Position numbers and translations under genes: made by a program
In this document: positions 43,224 through 51,978 of the stretch, piece after piece
How the letters are laid out: every line of letters begins with the position of its first letter
Position numbering within the stretch: the first letter of the stretch is position 1
The notes under the pieces: model-generated
Told to the model about the DNA's origin: nothing
Databases searched by the model: none
What the model saw: only the letters and a program-made list of their open reading frames with translations
NCBI GenBank assembly: GCA_019310425.1
Contig: JAFDEI010000005.1
Location: 1-51,978, forward strand
Source: Deltaproteobacteria bacterium
GTDB taxonomy: Bacteria; Myxococcota_A; UBA9160; SMWR01
DNA: 51,978 nt
Reading direction: 5' to 3'

Positions 43224-43994
43224 ATGCGCAGAACGATGCCGCGAGAGATCCTGTCGACGCCTTCTGAATTCACTCCCGTGCGCACCCTCGCCGCCATGCG
43301 CGAGATGGCTCGGCTTTCGGGACGCTTGCAGGCCATGGGGATTCCGGTCGCGGAACTCGAGTCCTCGACGGGATTGCCTGCACTGTGGCTCGATCGCGGC
43401 GTCCTGAATCGACCCGCCGCGGTATTGTCGACCGAGCTCGATCCCGACGCATTCGAGGAAGCGCTGGATGTGGTCTGTCGTCTGGCCGCGGGCCGGCCGC
43501 TCAGCCTGTTGCCGTACGGCGCACCGCTCCCGCACCCCGAGCGTCTGCATCTTCGCGACGGTGACGTCGCGCTGCCGATCTACGAGCCACTCGATCCGAG
43601 CGCATTGCGATTCCAGGTGAATCGCGCCATTGCTCCGATCGCAGCGCCCGATCGCGGCGCTCACCGCGCTCCGATCGAGCTGGAAGTACTCCTGAAGATC
43701 GGCATGCGCTCACGGATGTCGCGTGTCTACACGCTGTCGTCGCGGGGTGCGTTCCTGCTGCTGGACCGACCGTTGCGTCCGGGTCGTCGCGTTTATCTCG
43801 AAGTACCGGTAGGCGGTGCCAACCACCCGCGCGCATCCGGACGGGTGATGTTCGTGAATCGGGTGAACGCGCCCGCGTACCCCGATCTGCCTGCGGGCGT
43901 CGCGCTCCGCTTCGACCGCGTCGACGCGATTGCCGCCTGCGCGATCGACCACCTCGTCGAACGGCGCTTGAGCGCGCTCGAGATCCAGGGCTAG
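43224..43994 (+). CDS. PilZ-domain protein
   Basis: A 256-residue protein whose C-terminal part (about residues 140-256) is a PilZ domain: the basic HRAPIELEV segment, then the strand VYTLSSRGAFLLLD with LRPGRRVYLEVPVG and RASGRVMFVNRVNAP, ending GVALRFDRVDAI. It should bind cyclic di-GMP and control motility, attachment or secretion. Arg residues are present, but the full RxxxR is not clear-cut. The N-terminal half (about 110 residues) has no recognised family. The start is uncertain (ATGs at 43224 and 43236, no strong ribosome site). Confidence 0.72.
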   Translation: MRRTMPREILSTPSEFTPVRTLAAMREMARLSGRLQAMGIPVAELESSTGLPALWLDRGVLNRPAAVLSTELDPDAFEEALDVVCRLAAGRPLSLLPYGAPLPHPERLHLRDGDVALPIYEPLDPSALRFQVNRAIAPIAAPDRGAHRAPIELEVLLKIGMRSRMSRVYTLSSRGAFLLLDRPLRPGRRVYLEVPVGGANHPRASGRVMFVNRVNAPAYPDLPAGVALRFDRVDAIAACAIDHLVERRLSALEIQG

Positions 43995-44176
43995 CTGCGC
44001 GTTGGCCGCTCTGCGGCCAACGCTTCCGCCCGGCGTCTGATGTGCCGTGCGGGTCTTCGCCTCGCTGCGCGTTGGCGCTCTGCGGCCAACGCTTCCGCCC
44101 GGCGTCTGATGTGCCGTGCGGGTCTTCGCCTCTCTGCGCGGTTGGCCGACCGCGGCCATTGCTTCTGAGACGCCGC
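43995..44176. repeat. Tandem ~70-bp repeat carrying a hairpin, between convergent genes
   Basis: Two nearly identical 70/69-bp units (43995-44064 and 44065-44133) plus a decayed third (44134 to about 44176) directly after the PilZ stop. Each has a hairpin: in unit 1 GTTGGCCGC-TCT-GCGGCCAAC (44001-44021, 9-bp perfect stem). Unit 2 lacks one base of its left arm; unit 3 is imperfect. The repeats lie exactly between two convergent genes and probably act as a two-way terminator or REP-like element. Confidence 0.75.
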
Positions 44177-44206
44177 GGGGGAATCTCCGTGTTTCCCACT
44201 CTCAGT

Positions 44207-45922
44207 TCATTCGACGCCGAGCGCGTCGCGTGCGGCGACGTAGCCGAAGGTGGTGGCGGGGCCGAGTGTCGCACCCGGCCCGGGGTAGGTGCGCCCCATC
44301 ACCGATGCCGAACAGTTTCCGGTCGCGTAGAGGCCCGGAATGACGTTGCCGCTCTCGTTCAACACACGTGCCTTCGCGTCGACGAGCAAGCCGCCCTTGG
44401 TGCCGAGTTCACCCGGCCAGGTGCGCATCGCGTAGAAGGGCGCCTTGTCGATCGGGCCGAGGTTCGGGTTCGGCTTCTGATTCAGGTCGCCGTAGTACTG
44501 GTCGAAAATGGTATCGCCGCGGCCATACTCCGTGTCGACGCCGGTCTTCGCGTACTCGTTCATCTTCGCGACCGTCTCTTCGACGCCATCCGCGTCGATG
44601 CCGAGTTTCTCGGCGAGTTCGCGCAGGTTGTCGGCCTTCACGATCAGGTTCATCACGTCCTTCGGCGCGGCCCAGTCCGGCTGCTGCTGGCCTGGAAGCA
44701 GCGGCCCGACTGGGTACTTGTTGCGGAAGTTCGAGTCGAATATCAGGTAACTCGGAATCGTCTCGGCCTCGGGAGAGTTTTTCGCGTACATCGCGGCGAC
44801 CTTGTCGCCGTACGGCGAGGCCTCGTTCACGAAGCGTTGCCCCTTCTTGTTCACGAGCACGCTGCCCGGAAGCGAGAGCTCGATCACGAAGAAGCGTGCG
44901 CGATCGTCGGCCGGGAACTTCACGGCCGGTCCCCACCAGGCCTCGTCCATCAGGCCGATGGCCGCGCCCGCGTCGATGCCCATGTTGATGATGTCACCGG
45001 TGTTGTTCGGGTTGGCAGAGGTCCACTCGGCCTTCGACGGTTGCGGCAGGTATTTATCGCGCATGGCCTGGTTGGCCTCGAAGCCGCCCGCTGCGAGGAT
45101 GACGGCCTTCTCAGCGCGGATGCGGATGCGCTTGCCGTTGCGTTCGGCTTCGACACCGACCACGCGGTCGCCCTCGAAGATCAACTCCGTCGCAGGTGTC
45201 TCGAGCCAGAGCGGGATATCGCGGTCCATCAGCGAGCGCCGCAGCATGGCGACGAGCGCGTTTCCCATCGCGAGGTTGCGATCGCGCCCCGATTTGAAGC
45301 GCCACGGAATGTCGAGCAGGTAGCGGAAGAAGAGCCGCGCGATGGTCCACATCCAGCCCTTGGTGCGGGCCAGCGAGATGCGCGCCTCCGGAATCGTCAT
45401 CGAAATGCGCCCGAGGATCTGCTGCTGCGGAGCGCTCTCGCGCATCTTCACGAATTCGTCGCCGAGTTCCTTGCCGTTGATGTTCACCGGGTCGAGGCAG
45501 CGGCCGCCCGGTGTACTGCCTTCGACGCGCGGGTAGTAGTCCGCGTACTCCAGCAGCGGGATGAATTCCGCGCGCGTCTTCTCGCAGAGGTATTCGAGCA
45601 GCTTCGGGGCATTATCGAGGTAGGCGTGCAGCCGATCGTCGGGAGTCGCGTCGCCGACGCAGCCCTTGAAGTACTTCCAGGCGGCTTCGGGTGTGTCCTG
45701 CATGCCGGCTTCGCGGGCGAGGTGGTTGCACGGGATCCAGAGTCCGCCGCCCGACATCGCCGAGGAGCCGCCGTACTGCTCGCCCTTTTCGATCAACAGC
45801 ACATTCGCGCCGGCATCATGGGCGACGAGCCCCGCCGTCATCGCCCCCGCACCCGAACCGACGACCAGCAAATCGACGCTGTGGTCCCAGCTTTCGCCCA
45901 TGTTGTTACCCGATTCCGTCAC
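44207..45922 (-). CDS. kstD: 3-ketosteroid-delta1-dehydrogenase-like FAD oxidoreductase
   Basis: A 571-residue flavoprotein of the FAD-binding-2/KstD family that introduces the 1-ene into 3-ketosteroids (EC 1.3.99.4) or closely related reactions. The dinucleotide motif is VVGSGAGAMTAGL (about residues 21-30). The C-terminal family motif TYPGPGATLGPATTFGY carries Tyr546 and Gly550, equivalent to catalytic Tyr487 and Gly491 of the Rhodococcus enzyme. YADYYP and NEASPY supply candidate partners for its other two tyrosines. AWWGPA and the long substrate-side helices also fit. It converges with the PilZ gene and is isolated, without partner reductase. Other KstD-family activities (delta4, fumarate reductase-like) cannot be excluded. 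Confidence 0.82.
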   Translation of the reverse strand: MTESGNNMGESWDHSVDLLVVGSGAGAMTAGLVAHDAGANVLLIEKGEQYGGSSAMSGGGLWIPCNHLAREAGMQDTPEAAWKYFKGCVGDATPDDRLHAYLDNAPKLLEYLCEKTRAEFIPLLEYADYYPRVEGSTPGGRCLDPVNINGKELGDEFVKMRESAPQQQILGRISMTIPEARISLARTKGWMWTIARLFFRYLLDIPWRFKSGRDRNLAMGNALVAMLRRSLMDRDIPLWLETPATELIFEGDRVVGVEAERNGKRIRIRAEKAVILAAGGFEANQAMRDKYLPQPSKAEWTSANPNNTGDIINMGIDAGAAIGLMDEAWWGPAVKFPADDRARFFVIELSLPGSVLVNKKGQRFVNEASPYGDKVAAMYAKNSPEAETIPSYLIFDSNFRNKYPVGPLLPGQQQPDWAAPKDVMNLIVKADNLRELAEKLGIDADGVEETVAKMNEYAKTGVDTEYGRGDTIFDQYYGDLNQKPNPNLGPIDKAPFYAMRTWPGELGTKGGLLVDAKARVLNESGNVIPGLYATGNCSASVMGRTYPGPGATLGPATTFGYVAARDALGVE

Positions 45923-46193
45923 TGTGCCCGTCCTCCCACCCGGATGCTCCCATCAGTGGGAGTGTTCCGCGTCCGGAGTCCGTCCTGGCGGGATACCGGA
46001 AGCAGGTAAAGACATTAGGTCAGGTGCGGGAGGTAAATCCAAGGCAGTACGGGATTTTCTCGGTGTGTGCGGCCCGGGGGGGGTGGCTAGTACACTGGCG
46101 GCGCGCCGGCGTGGCGTGCGGCGCCCCCGTGGTGCGCGGGGTGCCGGAGGGTTTGCTGGAGACCGACGGTGTCTGCGGCAGCGGGGAGGGGCG

Positions 46194-47561
46194 ATGGGTG
46201 CGGCGGAAGCGGAAGGTGTCGCAAGCTCGCAGCGTGCCGGCACGTCGCGCGCGCGTAGGCGCGCGATTGCGGCTGCGCTGGCGGTGACCGCTGGCATCGT
46301 GAACCTCGCGATCGCGTTCCACTTCGAAGGCCTGAAGGGTTTCAATCAGCTCGACCTGTTCTTCAATGCCGATGCGTCTGCACGCTTGCACTGCATGGTT
46401 GAGAATCGCTGCGGTGGGCGGTCCTCGTTCTCGCATCCCAACCTCGCCTCGTTCGTGAACCCGCCGATTCGGGTGGCGGCGTTCGCGATCTCGCTCGGCG
46501 GCGCGACCGGAACCCCGCCCGCGCGCGCGCGTCGCATGGTCGCGCTCTGCGTGAGCCCGCTCGCCTCAGCGGTGAAGGCGCCGATCGTCTTCTATGTGCT
46601 GCTCGGCCTCGGTCTCGCGCTTTCGCAGGCGGGGCTGCTCGCGTTGCTGAGCGCGGTCTCGTTCAGTCAGCTCGCGTTCGGCAGCATCCCCGAGTCGTTT
46701 GCGCTGTCCGGCGCGTTACTCGCGGCCGCCTATCTGCTCGCACTCCGCTGCATGCGTGTACGCGACCGGCGTCTGTGGCCATGGGTCGCGATCGGCGTTC
46801 TCGCCACGGGAGTCACCGTTTCGAATCTCGTGGCTGTTGCAATCCTGTTCGGGGTCGTGGGGCTCGCGGCAGGCGAGCGCCTGAGGATCGTATTCGGGCG
46901 CACAGGCGGGGTCGTCGTACTCGTGCTGCTGCCGACAATCGCGGTGACTGCAATTTTCGGAGCCGGCTATCAGCTGAAAGGTGTCGATATCGCGGGTGGC
47001 AGCGAGTACACGCAGCGCTGGATGAAACTCCACCGGACCGTCGACCGAGCCACTTCCATGCCCAGCGCCCTCGCTCACACATTCGCCGCGCCCGAGCCGG
47101 GCCTCGGGCGGAACCTGCCGGCCCGGCTCGGGGGGTCGAGGTACCAGTACCGCTTCCTCACTGCGCATCGCGAGCAGCGCTTCTGCTTCGATCACTGGCT
47201 GGGCGCCATCTTCATCGGGTTGTTCGCGATCGGGGCTTTCGGATACCGCCGGGCGCCGCCGCCTGCACGCTGGCTCTGCGGTGCTTCCCTCGCGATCCTG
47301 GTGTTCAACTGGGGACTCCACTCGGTCTGGGGCGTCGACTTGATCCTTTATTCGCAACACTGGCAGATGGCGCTGATGGTGCTGCTCGCGGGGCTCTACA
47401 GCGCGTTCCCATCCTCGTCGAACTTGTTGACCCTTGTGCTGTGCGCTTTGCTGGTTGCGACCGGTCTCGAGAACCTGCGATCGGGAGCTGCGATGACGAC
47501 CGCGATGCAGGTCGAGCATCGCGGGTCGGGGGAGCATTCCAGCTTGAAGGATTACCGCTGA
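46194..47561 (+). CDS. Polytopic membrane protein (glycosyltransferase-like)
   Basis: A 455-residue membrane protein with about ten hydrophobic segments, starting AALAVTAGIVNLAIAFHF. The first extracytoplasmic loop has FFNADASARLHCMVENRC, then PIVFYVLLGLGLALSQAGLLALLS, WPWVAIGVLATGVTVSNLVAVAILFG and further helices to LLTLVLCALLVATG. The general layout resembles GT-C-type or O-antigen/arabinosyl-type transferases, but a conserved catalytic Asp motif is not evident (DLFFNAD is a possible site). It starts with ATG behind GGGAGGGG. The stop overlaps the next start (TGATG), so it should work with the sulfatase-fold lipoprotein. Confidence 0.7.
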   Translation: MGAAEAEGVASSQRAGTSRARRRAIAAALAVTAGIVNLAIAFHFEGLKGFNQLDLFFNADASARLHCMVENRCGGRSSFSHPNLASFVNPPIRVAAFAISLGGATGTPPARARRMVALCVSPLASAVKAPIVFYVLLGLGLALSQAGLLALLSAVSFSQLAFGSIPESFALSGALLAAAYLLALRCMRVRDRRLWPWVAIGVLATGVTVSNLVAVAILFGVVGLAAGERLRIVFGRTGGVVVLVLLPTIAVTAIFGAGYQLKGVDIAGGSEYTQRWMKLHRTVDRATSMPSALAHTFAAPEPGLGRNLPARLGGSRYQYRFLTAHREQRFCFDHWLGAIFIGLFAIGAFGYRRAPPPARWLCGASLAILVFNWGLHSVWGVDLILYSQHWQMALMVLLAGLYSAFPSSSNLLTLVLCALLVATGLENLRSGAAMTTAMQVEHRGSGEHSSLKDYR

Positions 47562-49015
47562 TGTCGCGCCGCTGCGCGAACCGGCTGCTCAGGATCATCG
47601 CCTGCGCGGTGCTCGCTGCAATGGTCGCTTGCGGTCGACAGGAGGAGCCTCGACCGGCGCCCAAGCGGGTGCTGCTGATCACGGTCGACACGCTCCGCGC
47701 CGATCACGTCGCCGACGCGGGCCACTTGCCCGAGCCGCCGATGCCGTTCGTCGACTCGCTGATTTCGCAGGGGACCCGCTTTACGTGGGCACTGACCCCG
47801 GTCCCGCGAACCACTCCCGCGCTCGCCAGTCTGTTGACCGGCCGCTACCCCCACCGCACCGGAGTGCGGTTTCTCACCGACCGGCTCGATGACGAGGTCG
47901 AGACTCTCGGCGCTCTCGCGCAACGGGCCGGTTACCGAACCATCGCGGTCGTGTCGAATCACGTGCTAACGACTGCGCGTGGACTCGATCGTGGTTTCGA
48001 TGTCTACGACAACGCGGGCGACATCCGCGGAGCTACACAGACGACCGACGCGGCGTTGGCTCACGCCCGCGAGGTGGATCCCGCGGAGAAGCTGCTCATG
48101 TGGGTCCATTACATCGACCCACACGTGCCCTACCACCCACCGCCCGAACTCGCAGAGCGCTTCGATCCTGAATACCACGGAATCTACAAGCACTACTTCG
48201 GGCCGATTCAGGGCGCGGCTGGCAATCACGCCTATCCGCGCGGGCTCGGCAAGCGTCGGGCCGTGTTTGCGAACCCCCTTCCCGATGCGGTGAACGCGCA
48301 CGTCCGGCGGCTGTATGCGGCGGACGTTCGCTACACCGACGGCGAGATCGAGCGCCTCGTGGCGGGTCTCGAGGAGCGGTTCGGTGGAGACTGGTTGATC
48401 GTGTTTTCATCGGACCACGGCGAGTCGCTGGGAGAGCACGAGTTCTTCTACGACCATGGCGATTACGTCTACAACGCCGGTACGCGTGTTCCGCTCGCGT
48501 TCGTTCCGCCCGCACCGCGCCGATCGAGCGACCGGCACACGGTCGATTCGCCGGTCTCGCTCGTGGACGTCGCGCCGACCCTGGTTGAACTGCTCGAGCT
48601 GCTTCCCCCGGAAGTCGCTGCAGAGCAATTCGAGGGACGCTCGCTGGTGCCGTACCTGCGCGGTGAGTCGCTGCCGGACCGCCCGGTCTTCGCGGAATCC
48701 GGGCGCAGCTATTTCCCGAAAATGATTCGCGGGCGGGCCTCGTTCGACGTCCGTGGCCGTTTCCGGACCGTGGTTTCGGGCAGCTGGAAGTTGATCTGGG
48801 CTCCGGGGCAGACTCCGGAGCGCGAGTTCCAGCTATATGACATCGAAGTGGATCCGGACGAAACGCGTGATCTGAGTCGAGAGTTTCCGGGTCGGGTCCA
48901 GGAGTTGAAGCGGTTGCTGGATGCGTGGATGGCCGGGGATTCGGCCGTTCACTCTCCAGAGATTCCAGAACGCGACCGCGAGGGCTTGCGTGCGTTGGGA
49001 TACATCGAGGAGTGA
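47561..49015 (+). CDS. Sulfatase/alkaline-phosphatase-fold lipoprotein without formylglycine motif
   Basis: A 484-residue protein with a lipoprotein-like signal (lipobox MVAC, Cys24). The metal-site motifs of the alkaline phosphatase superfamily are present: LLITVDTLRADHV, IVFSSDHGESLGEHEFFYDHG. LLTGRYPHRTG is the usual sequence after the nucleophile, but the expected C/S-x-P-x-R is replaced by TTPAL, so no formylglycine can form; a Thr nucleophile, as in phospho-/glycerophospho-transferases of this fold, is the likely alternative. Possibly a phosphoethanolamine- or phosphoglycerol-transferase-like or phosphodiesterase activity at the cell envelope. Coupled to the upstream membrane protein. 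Confidence 0.83.
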   Translation: MSRRCANRLLRIIACAVLAAMVACGRQEEPRPAPKRVLLITVDTLRADHVADAGHLPEPPMPFVDSLISQGTRFTWALTPVPRTTPALASLLTGRYPHRTGVRFLTDRLDDEVETLGALAQRAGYRTIAVVSNHVLTTARGLDRGFDVYDNAGDIRGATQTTDAALAHAREVDPAEKLLMWVHYIDPHVPYHPPPELAERFDPEYHGIYKHYFGPIQGAAGNHAYPRGLGKRRAVFANPLPDAVNAHVRRLYAADVRYTDGEIERLVAGLEERFGGDWLIVFSSDHGESLGEHEFFYDHGDYVYNAGTRVPLAFVPPAPRRSSDRHTVDSPVSLVDVAPTLVELLELLPPEVAAEQFEGRSLVPYLRGESLPDRPVFAESGRSYFPKMIRGRASFDVRGRFRTVVSGSWKLIWAPGQTPEREFQLYDIEVDPDETRDLSREFPGRVQELKRLLDAWMAGDSAVHSPEIPERDREGLRALGYIEE

Positions 49016-49081
49016 AGTGCTCGGCCGCGCCTCGAAAGTACTTTCGGGACTACTTGTAAATTGCTGATTTTGCGAAACTTT

Positions 49082-49546
49082 TCAGGTGAGTGATGCCGGA
49101 GGGGCTGAGGCTGCGCGGTGCAACTCCTCGGCGCGCAGCGCGAGTGCGCGCGTCATCGACTGGAACCCGATCGTGAGGCGCCGGCCGAGCAGCCAGCGGG
49201 TCGGAGGCTCGAGCCGGCCGTCGAGCCGGAAGTGCGAGCGGTAGCGGGTTGCGGTCTCGCCTGCGCTCGCGAGTTCGTGCGCTCGCCGGCTGCGGATGGC
49301 TGCTCCGTCGAGTCCGTACACCAGGCGCTGCTCGGGAACGCACTCGAAGATGATTTCTCGCTGTGGCTGCACGAGCGGCGGCACGAGCCGTACCCGCATC
49401 TGGATGGGATCACCGACGATGAGAGTCGAGCGGGCAGCCACCACGAACGGATTCCACTCCGGGTAGGCGGGCAGATCGGTGATCACGGACCAGACAAGGT
49501 CGATCGGGGCCTCGATCAGCCGCGATTCGTCGAGTTCGAACGCCAT
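49082..49546 (-). CDS. SRPBCC-family protein
   Basis: A 154-residue START/Bet v1-like protein: LIEAPIDLVWSVITDLPAYPEWNPFVVAA is the family signature, followed by RVRLVPPLVQPQREIIFECVPEQRLVYGLD and the C-terminal helix (RLTIGFQSMTRALALRAEELHR). Such proteins bind lipophilic ligands or act as cyclases. ATG at 49546 is chosen at the homologous start; no strong ribosome site is seen and the frame is open for 20 more codons. It converges with the sulfatase gene and diverges from malic enzyme. Confidence 0.82.
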   Translation of the reverse strand: MAFELDESRLIEAPIDLVWSVITDLPAYPEWNPFVVAARSTLIVGDPIQMRVRLVPPLVQPQREIIFECVPEQRLVYGLDGAAIRSRRAHELASAGETATRYRSHFRLDGRLEPPTRWLLGRRLTIGFQSMTRALALRAEELHRAASAPPASLT

Positions 49547-49788
49547 CGCTATTCGATACCCCAACAGCGGGCTGTCGGGCCAGAGGAAGATCGCTGGAAG
49601 TGGCATCTTCCGAGTCCGGTAGCCGCAGCCGGTAGACAGCGATACGGTCCCTCTCCCGATCCCGCATTGCCGGGTCGGGTGGCCGTCCGCGGGAAGCGGG
49701 TCTCCGGCTTCCAGCCGCCGGAGGCCGACGACGATTTCCGGCCTCTGGCCGCCTATTTCTGGAAGAAAGCGGAAGGAAGGAACGAACG

Positions 49789-51978
49789 ATGATCAACCGT
49801 AAGGATGCCCTCGATTATCACCGGGACGGTCGCGCCGGCAAGATCGAGATCCGCTGCACCAAGCCCACTCTGACGCAGCGAGACCTCTCCCTGGCGTACA
49901 CACCCGGAGTCGCGGAGCCCTGCCTCGACATTGCAAAGAACCCGGAGATGGTCGACGAGTACACCGCGCGTGCGAACCTGGTCGCGGTCGTGAGCAACGG
50001 CTCGGCCGTGCTCGGGCTGGGCAACATCGGCCCGCGCGCGAGCAAGCCCGTGATGGAGGGCAAGGCGGTCCTCTTCAAGCGTTTTGCGGATGTCGATGTG
50101 TTCGACATCGAGATCGATGCCCCGACGGCCGAGGAGTTCATCGACACCGTGCGTCGGCTCGAGCCGACCTTCGGCGGGATCAACATCGAAGACGTGCGGG
50201 CACCCGAGTGCTTCGAGATCGAGGAGACACTCGAGCGCGAGATGGACATTCCGGTCTTTCACGACGACCAGCACGGTACCGCGATCATTTCCGGGGCTGC
50301 ACTGCTGAATGCCTGCGAGCTCGTCGACAAGGATCCGGCGAATTGTCGGGTGGTGATCAACGGCGCTGGGGCGGCGGCGATCTCGGGCGCAAAGCTCTAT
50401 GAGGCACTCGGCTTCACGCACGAAAATATCTGGATGTGCGATTCCCAGGGCGTGATCTACCAGGGGCGCGATCGTCTGAATCCCTACAAGGAGCGCTACG
50501 CCCATCCCGATATCGGCCGGCACACCCTCGCCGAAATCACCGAGGACTGCGACATCCTGATCGGCCTGTCGGCTGCAGGTGCATTCACGCAGGACATGAT
50601 TCGCGGCATGGCGCGCGACCCGATCGTGTTCGCGATGGCGAACCCGTGGCCCGAGATCATGCCCGCGGAGGCGAATGCGGTCCGAGACGACCTGATCATG
50701 GGCACCGGGCGGTCGGACTTCCCGAACCAGATCAACAACGTGCTCGGCTTCCCCTTCATCTTCCGCGGTGCGCTCGACACCCGGGCGAAGGCGATCACGA
50801 TCGAGATGAAGGTCGCCGCGACCCACGCGCTGGCCGACCTCGCGAAGGAGACCGTGCCGGAGGCTGTGAGTCGCGCCTACGCGGGTGAGCGATTCCGGTT
50901 CGGCAGGGACTACCTGATTCCGAAGCCGTTCGATTCGCGGGTGCTGACCTGGGAGGCGCACGCGGTGGCCCGAGCGGCGATCGAGAGTGGCGTAGCGCGG
51001 CGCGAGATCGACCTCGACGAGTATCGCGACGAGCTCGCGCATCGCGTCGATCCGAAGCGCGCGTTCGTTCTGCTTGCGACAGCGAAGACGCGGATTCACC
51101 GGCCGACGGTGGTCTTCCCCGAGTCGATGAACGACGAGATCCTGCGCGCGGTGCAGCTGATCGACGAAGAGCGGATTGCGAACGTAAAGCTGCTCGGAAA
51201 TCCCGAGACGGTTGCATGCCGCGCAGACGAGATCGGCGCGAAGCTCGGCGCCGCCGAGGTGATCGAACCCAAGGGCTTGCCCAACCTCGACGCGCTGGTG
51301 AAGCTCTATCAGAAGAGTCTGCTCGGCCGCGGCAAGGACGACGACGCCGCGCGCCAGGAGATCCTCGATGACCCCATGGTGTGCGCCACCCTGATGCTCC
51401 AGGACGGTGGCGTCGACGCATTGATCGCGGGTACCGATACGCCGTACCCGCAGGCCGCGAGAAAGCTGCTCAAGGTGCTCGAGACGAAGCACGACGCCCA
51501 CCGGGCATCCGGCATGCACCTCGTGCGTCTGCGCGATCGCACGCTGCTGCTCGCCGACACCACGCTCAATATCTCACCCGACGCCGAGACCCTCGCCGGA
51601 ATCGCGATCGACGCGGCGGCGGCCGCACGCCGTTTCGAAGTCGACCCGGTCGTGGGCATGCTGTCGTTCTCCAACTTCGGCGACTCGGCACACCCCGAAG
51701 CGCGCAAGGTGGCCGACGCGGTGCGCATCGTGCGAACCCGCGAGCCCGATCTCCCGATCATCGGCGAGATCCAGGCTGACTGGGCCGTGAACCCGGAGGA
51801 ATTTGGCGACCTGATCCCGGCCGAAAAAAGTCTCGCGCGGTCCGCGAACGTGCTGATCTTCCCGAACCTGTCGTCTGCCAACATCACGTTTCGCATGCTG
51901 CGTGCGTTCGGCGAGGGCGACGTGATCGGGCCGGTGCTGCTCGGCCTGCCGCATGCGGTCGGCCTGCTGCCGCGCGGC
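49789..51978 (+). CDS. maeB: NADP-dependent malic enzyme with phosphotransacetylase-like domain (right end cut off)
   Basis: 730 codons to the window edge of a protein that usually has about 760 residues. The malic domain begins [21 protein letters not shown] (residues about 28-48, Tyr-Thr-Pro-Gly-Val) and includes [17 protein letters not shown] and [11 protein letters not shown]. The NAD(P) motif is [21 protein letters not shown]. The second half is a phosphate acetyltransferase-like domain ([18 protein letters not shown] ... [21 protein letters not shown]), the regulatory half of the MaeB type that decarboxylates malate to pyruvate. The ATG at 49789 follows GGAAGGAAGG. Confidence 0.92.
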   Translation, partial: MINRKDALDYHRDGRAGKIEIRCTKPTLTQRDLSLAYTPGVAEPCLDIAKNPEMVDEYTARANLVAVVSNGSAVLGLGNIGPRASKPVMEGKAVLFKRFADVDVFDIEIDAPTAEEFIDTVRRLEPTFGGINIEDVRAPECFEIEETLEREMDIPVFHDDQHGTAIISGAALLNACELVDKDPANCRVVINGAGAAAISGAKLYEALGFTHENIWMCDSQGVIYQGRDRLNPYKERYAHPDIGRHTLAEITEDCDILIGLSAAGAFTQDMIRGMARDPIVFAMANPWPEIMPAEANAVRDDLIMGTGRSDFPNQINNVLGFPFIFRGALDTRAKAITIEMKVAATHALADLAKETVPEAVSRAYAGERFRFGRDYLIPKPFDSRVLTWEAHAVARAAIESGVARREIDLDEYRDELAHRVDPKRAFVLLATAKTRIHRPTVVFPESMNDEILRAVQLIDEERIANVKLLGNPETVACRADEIGAKLGAAEVIEPKGLPNLDALVKLYQKSLLGRGKDDDAARQEILDDPMVCATLMLQDGGVDALIAGTDTPYPQAARKLLKVLETKHDAHRASGMHLVRLRDRTLLLADTTLNISPDAETLAGIAIDAAAAARRFEVDPVVGMLSFSNFGDSAHPEARKVADAVRIVRTREPDLPIIGEIQADWAVNPEEFGDLIPAEKSLARSANVLIFPNLSSANITFRMLRAFGEGDVIGPVLLGLPHAVGLLPRG

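Noticed and set aside
43995..44176. CRISPR array
   Set aside because: Units are directly adjacent without unique spacers, number only two to three, and no cas gene is near.
47561..49015. Classical formylglycine sulfatase
   Set aside because: The C/S-x-P-x-R motif is absent (TTPAL in its place).
49753..51519. 588-codon minus-strand frame opposite malic enzyme
   Set aside because: Composition rich in Arg/His/Val of shadow type; the plus strand encodes an unmistakable MaeB.
1..51978. tRNA, rRNA, transposase, phage genes or replication origin
   Set aside because: None could be recognised by eye anywhere in the window.

Overview
This 52-kb window comes from the chromosome of a high-GC, metabolically versatile aerobic bacterium. 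The gene content is dominated by short-chain dehydrogenases, a paired acyl-CoA dehydrogenase set, flavin/F420-type luciferase-like oxidoreductases, a cytochrome P450, a family III CoA-transferase, NTF2/SnoaL-like and EthD/ABM-fold small enzymes, two DUF3604 proteins, a PilZ protein and a two-domain malic enzyme. That mix suggests a myxobacteria-like ('deltaproteobacterial') or related soil or marine lineage rather than an enteric or a phage. The placement is inference: no rRNA, tRNA or marker gene was seen.

Layout. 1-3.3 kb: the start of an unidentified gene, a methyltransferase, and a minus-strand set (SnoaL-like, a truncated HAD gene, an EamA exporter) facing an ABM monooxygenase across a perfect 30-bp palindrome. 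3.2-8.7 kb: a minus-strand catabolic operon (two acyl-CoA dehydrogenases and a broken molybdopterin oxidoreductase) that ends in a 166-bp palindromic element and is preceded by a 26-bp dyad and an SDR gene. 9.0-10.1 kb: a lone unknown protein. 16.0-10.2 kb: a long minus-strand operon (SDR, broken LLM oxidoreductase, NmrA-like, broken DUF3604, ATC-hydrolase-like, HEAT-like). 21.4-16.2 kb: a TetR - membrane fusion protein - RND pump operon with GTGA overlaps and a PsrA-like operator. 22.6-21.5 kb: a multi-pass membrane protein and a small protein. 22.8-24.9 kb: an intact molybdopterin oxidoreductase. 26.9-25.0 kb: a carotenoid-oxygenase-family protein and a well-conserved ketosteroid isomerase. 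27-34.2 kb: GNAT, ABM, HAD, SDRs, a PNPOx-like protein and an SDR-SnoaL-CoA-transferase operon. 34.3-37.7 kb (minus): SDR, P450, NTF2-like, SRPBCC. 37.8-40 kb: EthD, LLM, fatty-acid desaturase. 40-45.9 kb: epimerase-like, DUF3604, PilZ, a hairpin tandem repeat, and a 3-ketosteroid-delta1-dehydrogenase-like flavoprotein. 46-52 kb: a membrane protein overlapping a sulfatase-fold lipoprotein, SRPBCC, and malic enzyme (MaeB type) running off the right end.

How it fits together. The two most specific enzymes are a delta5-3-ketosteroid isomerase with its known catalytic residues and a KstD-type dehydrogenase. With the P450, SDRs, acyl-CoA dehydrogenase pair, CoA-transferase and F420/LLM enzymes they point to uptake and oxidation of steroids or similar terpenoids, scattered over several operons. 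The malic enzyme and desaturase are general metabolism.

The most unusual feature is that four genes within the first 15 kb (HAD, molybdopterin oxidoreductase, DUF3604, LLM) each carry an internal deletion, three with a frameshift, while the other 37 kb looks intact. Either this is local decay or it is a sequencing/assembly problem; raw reads would decide.
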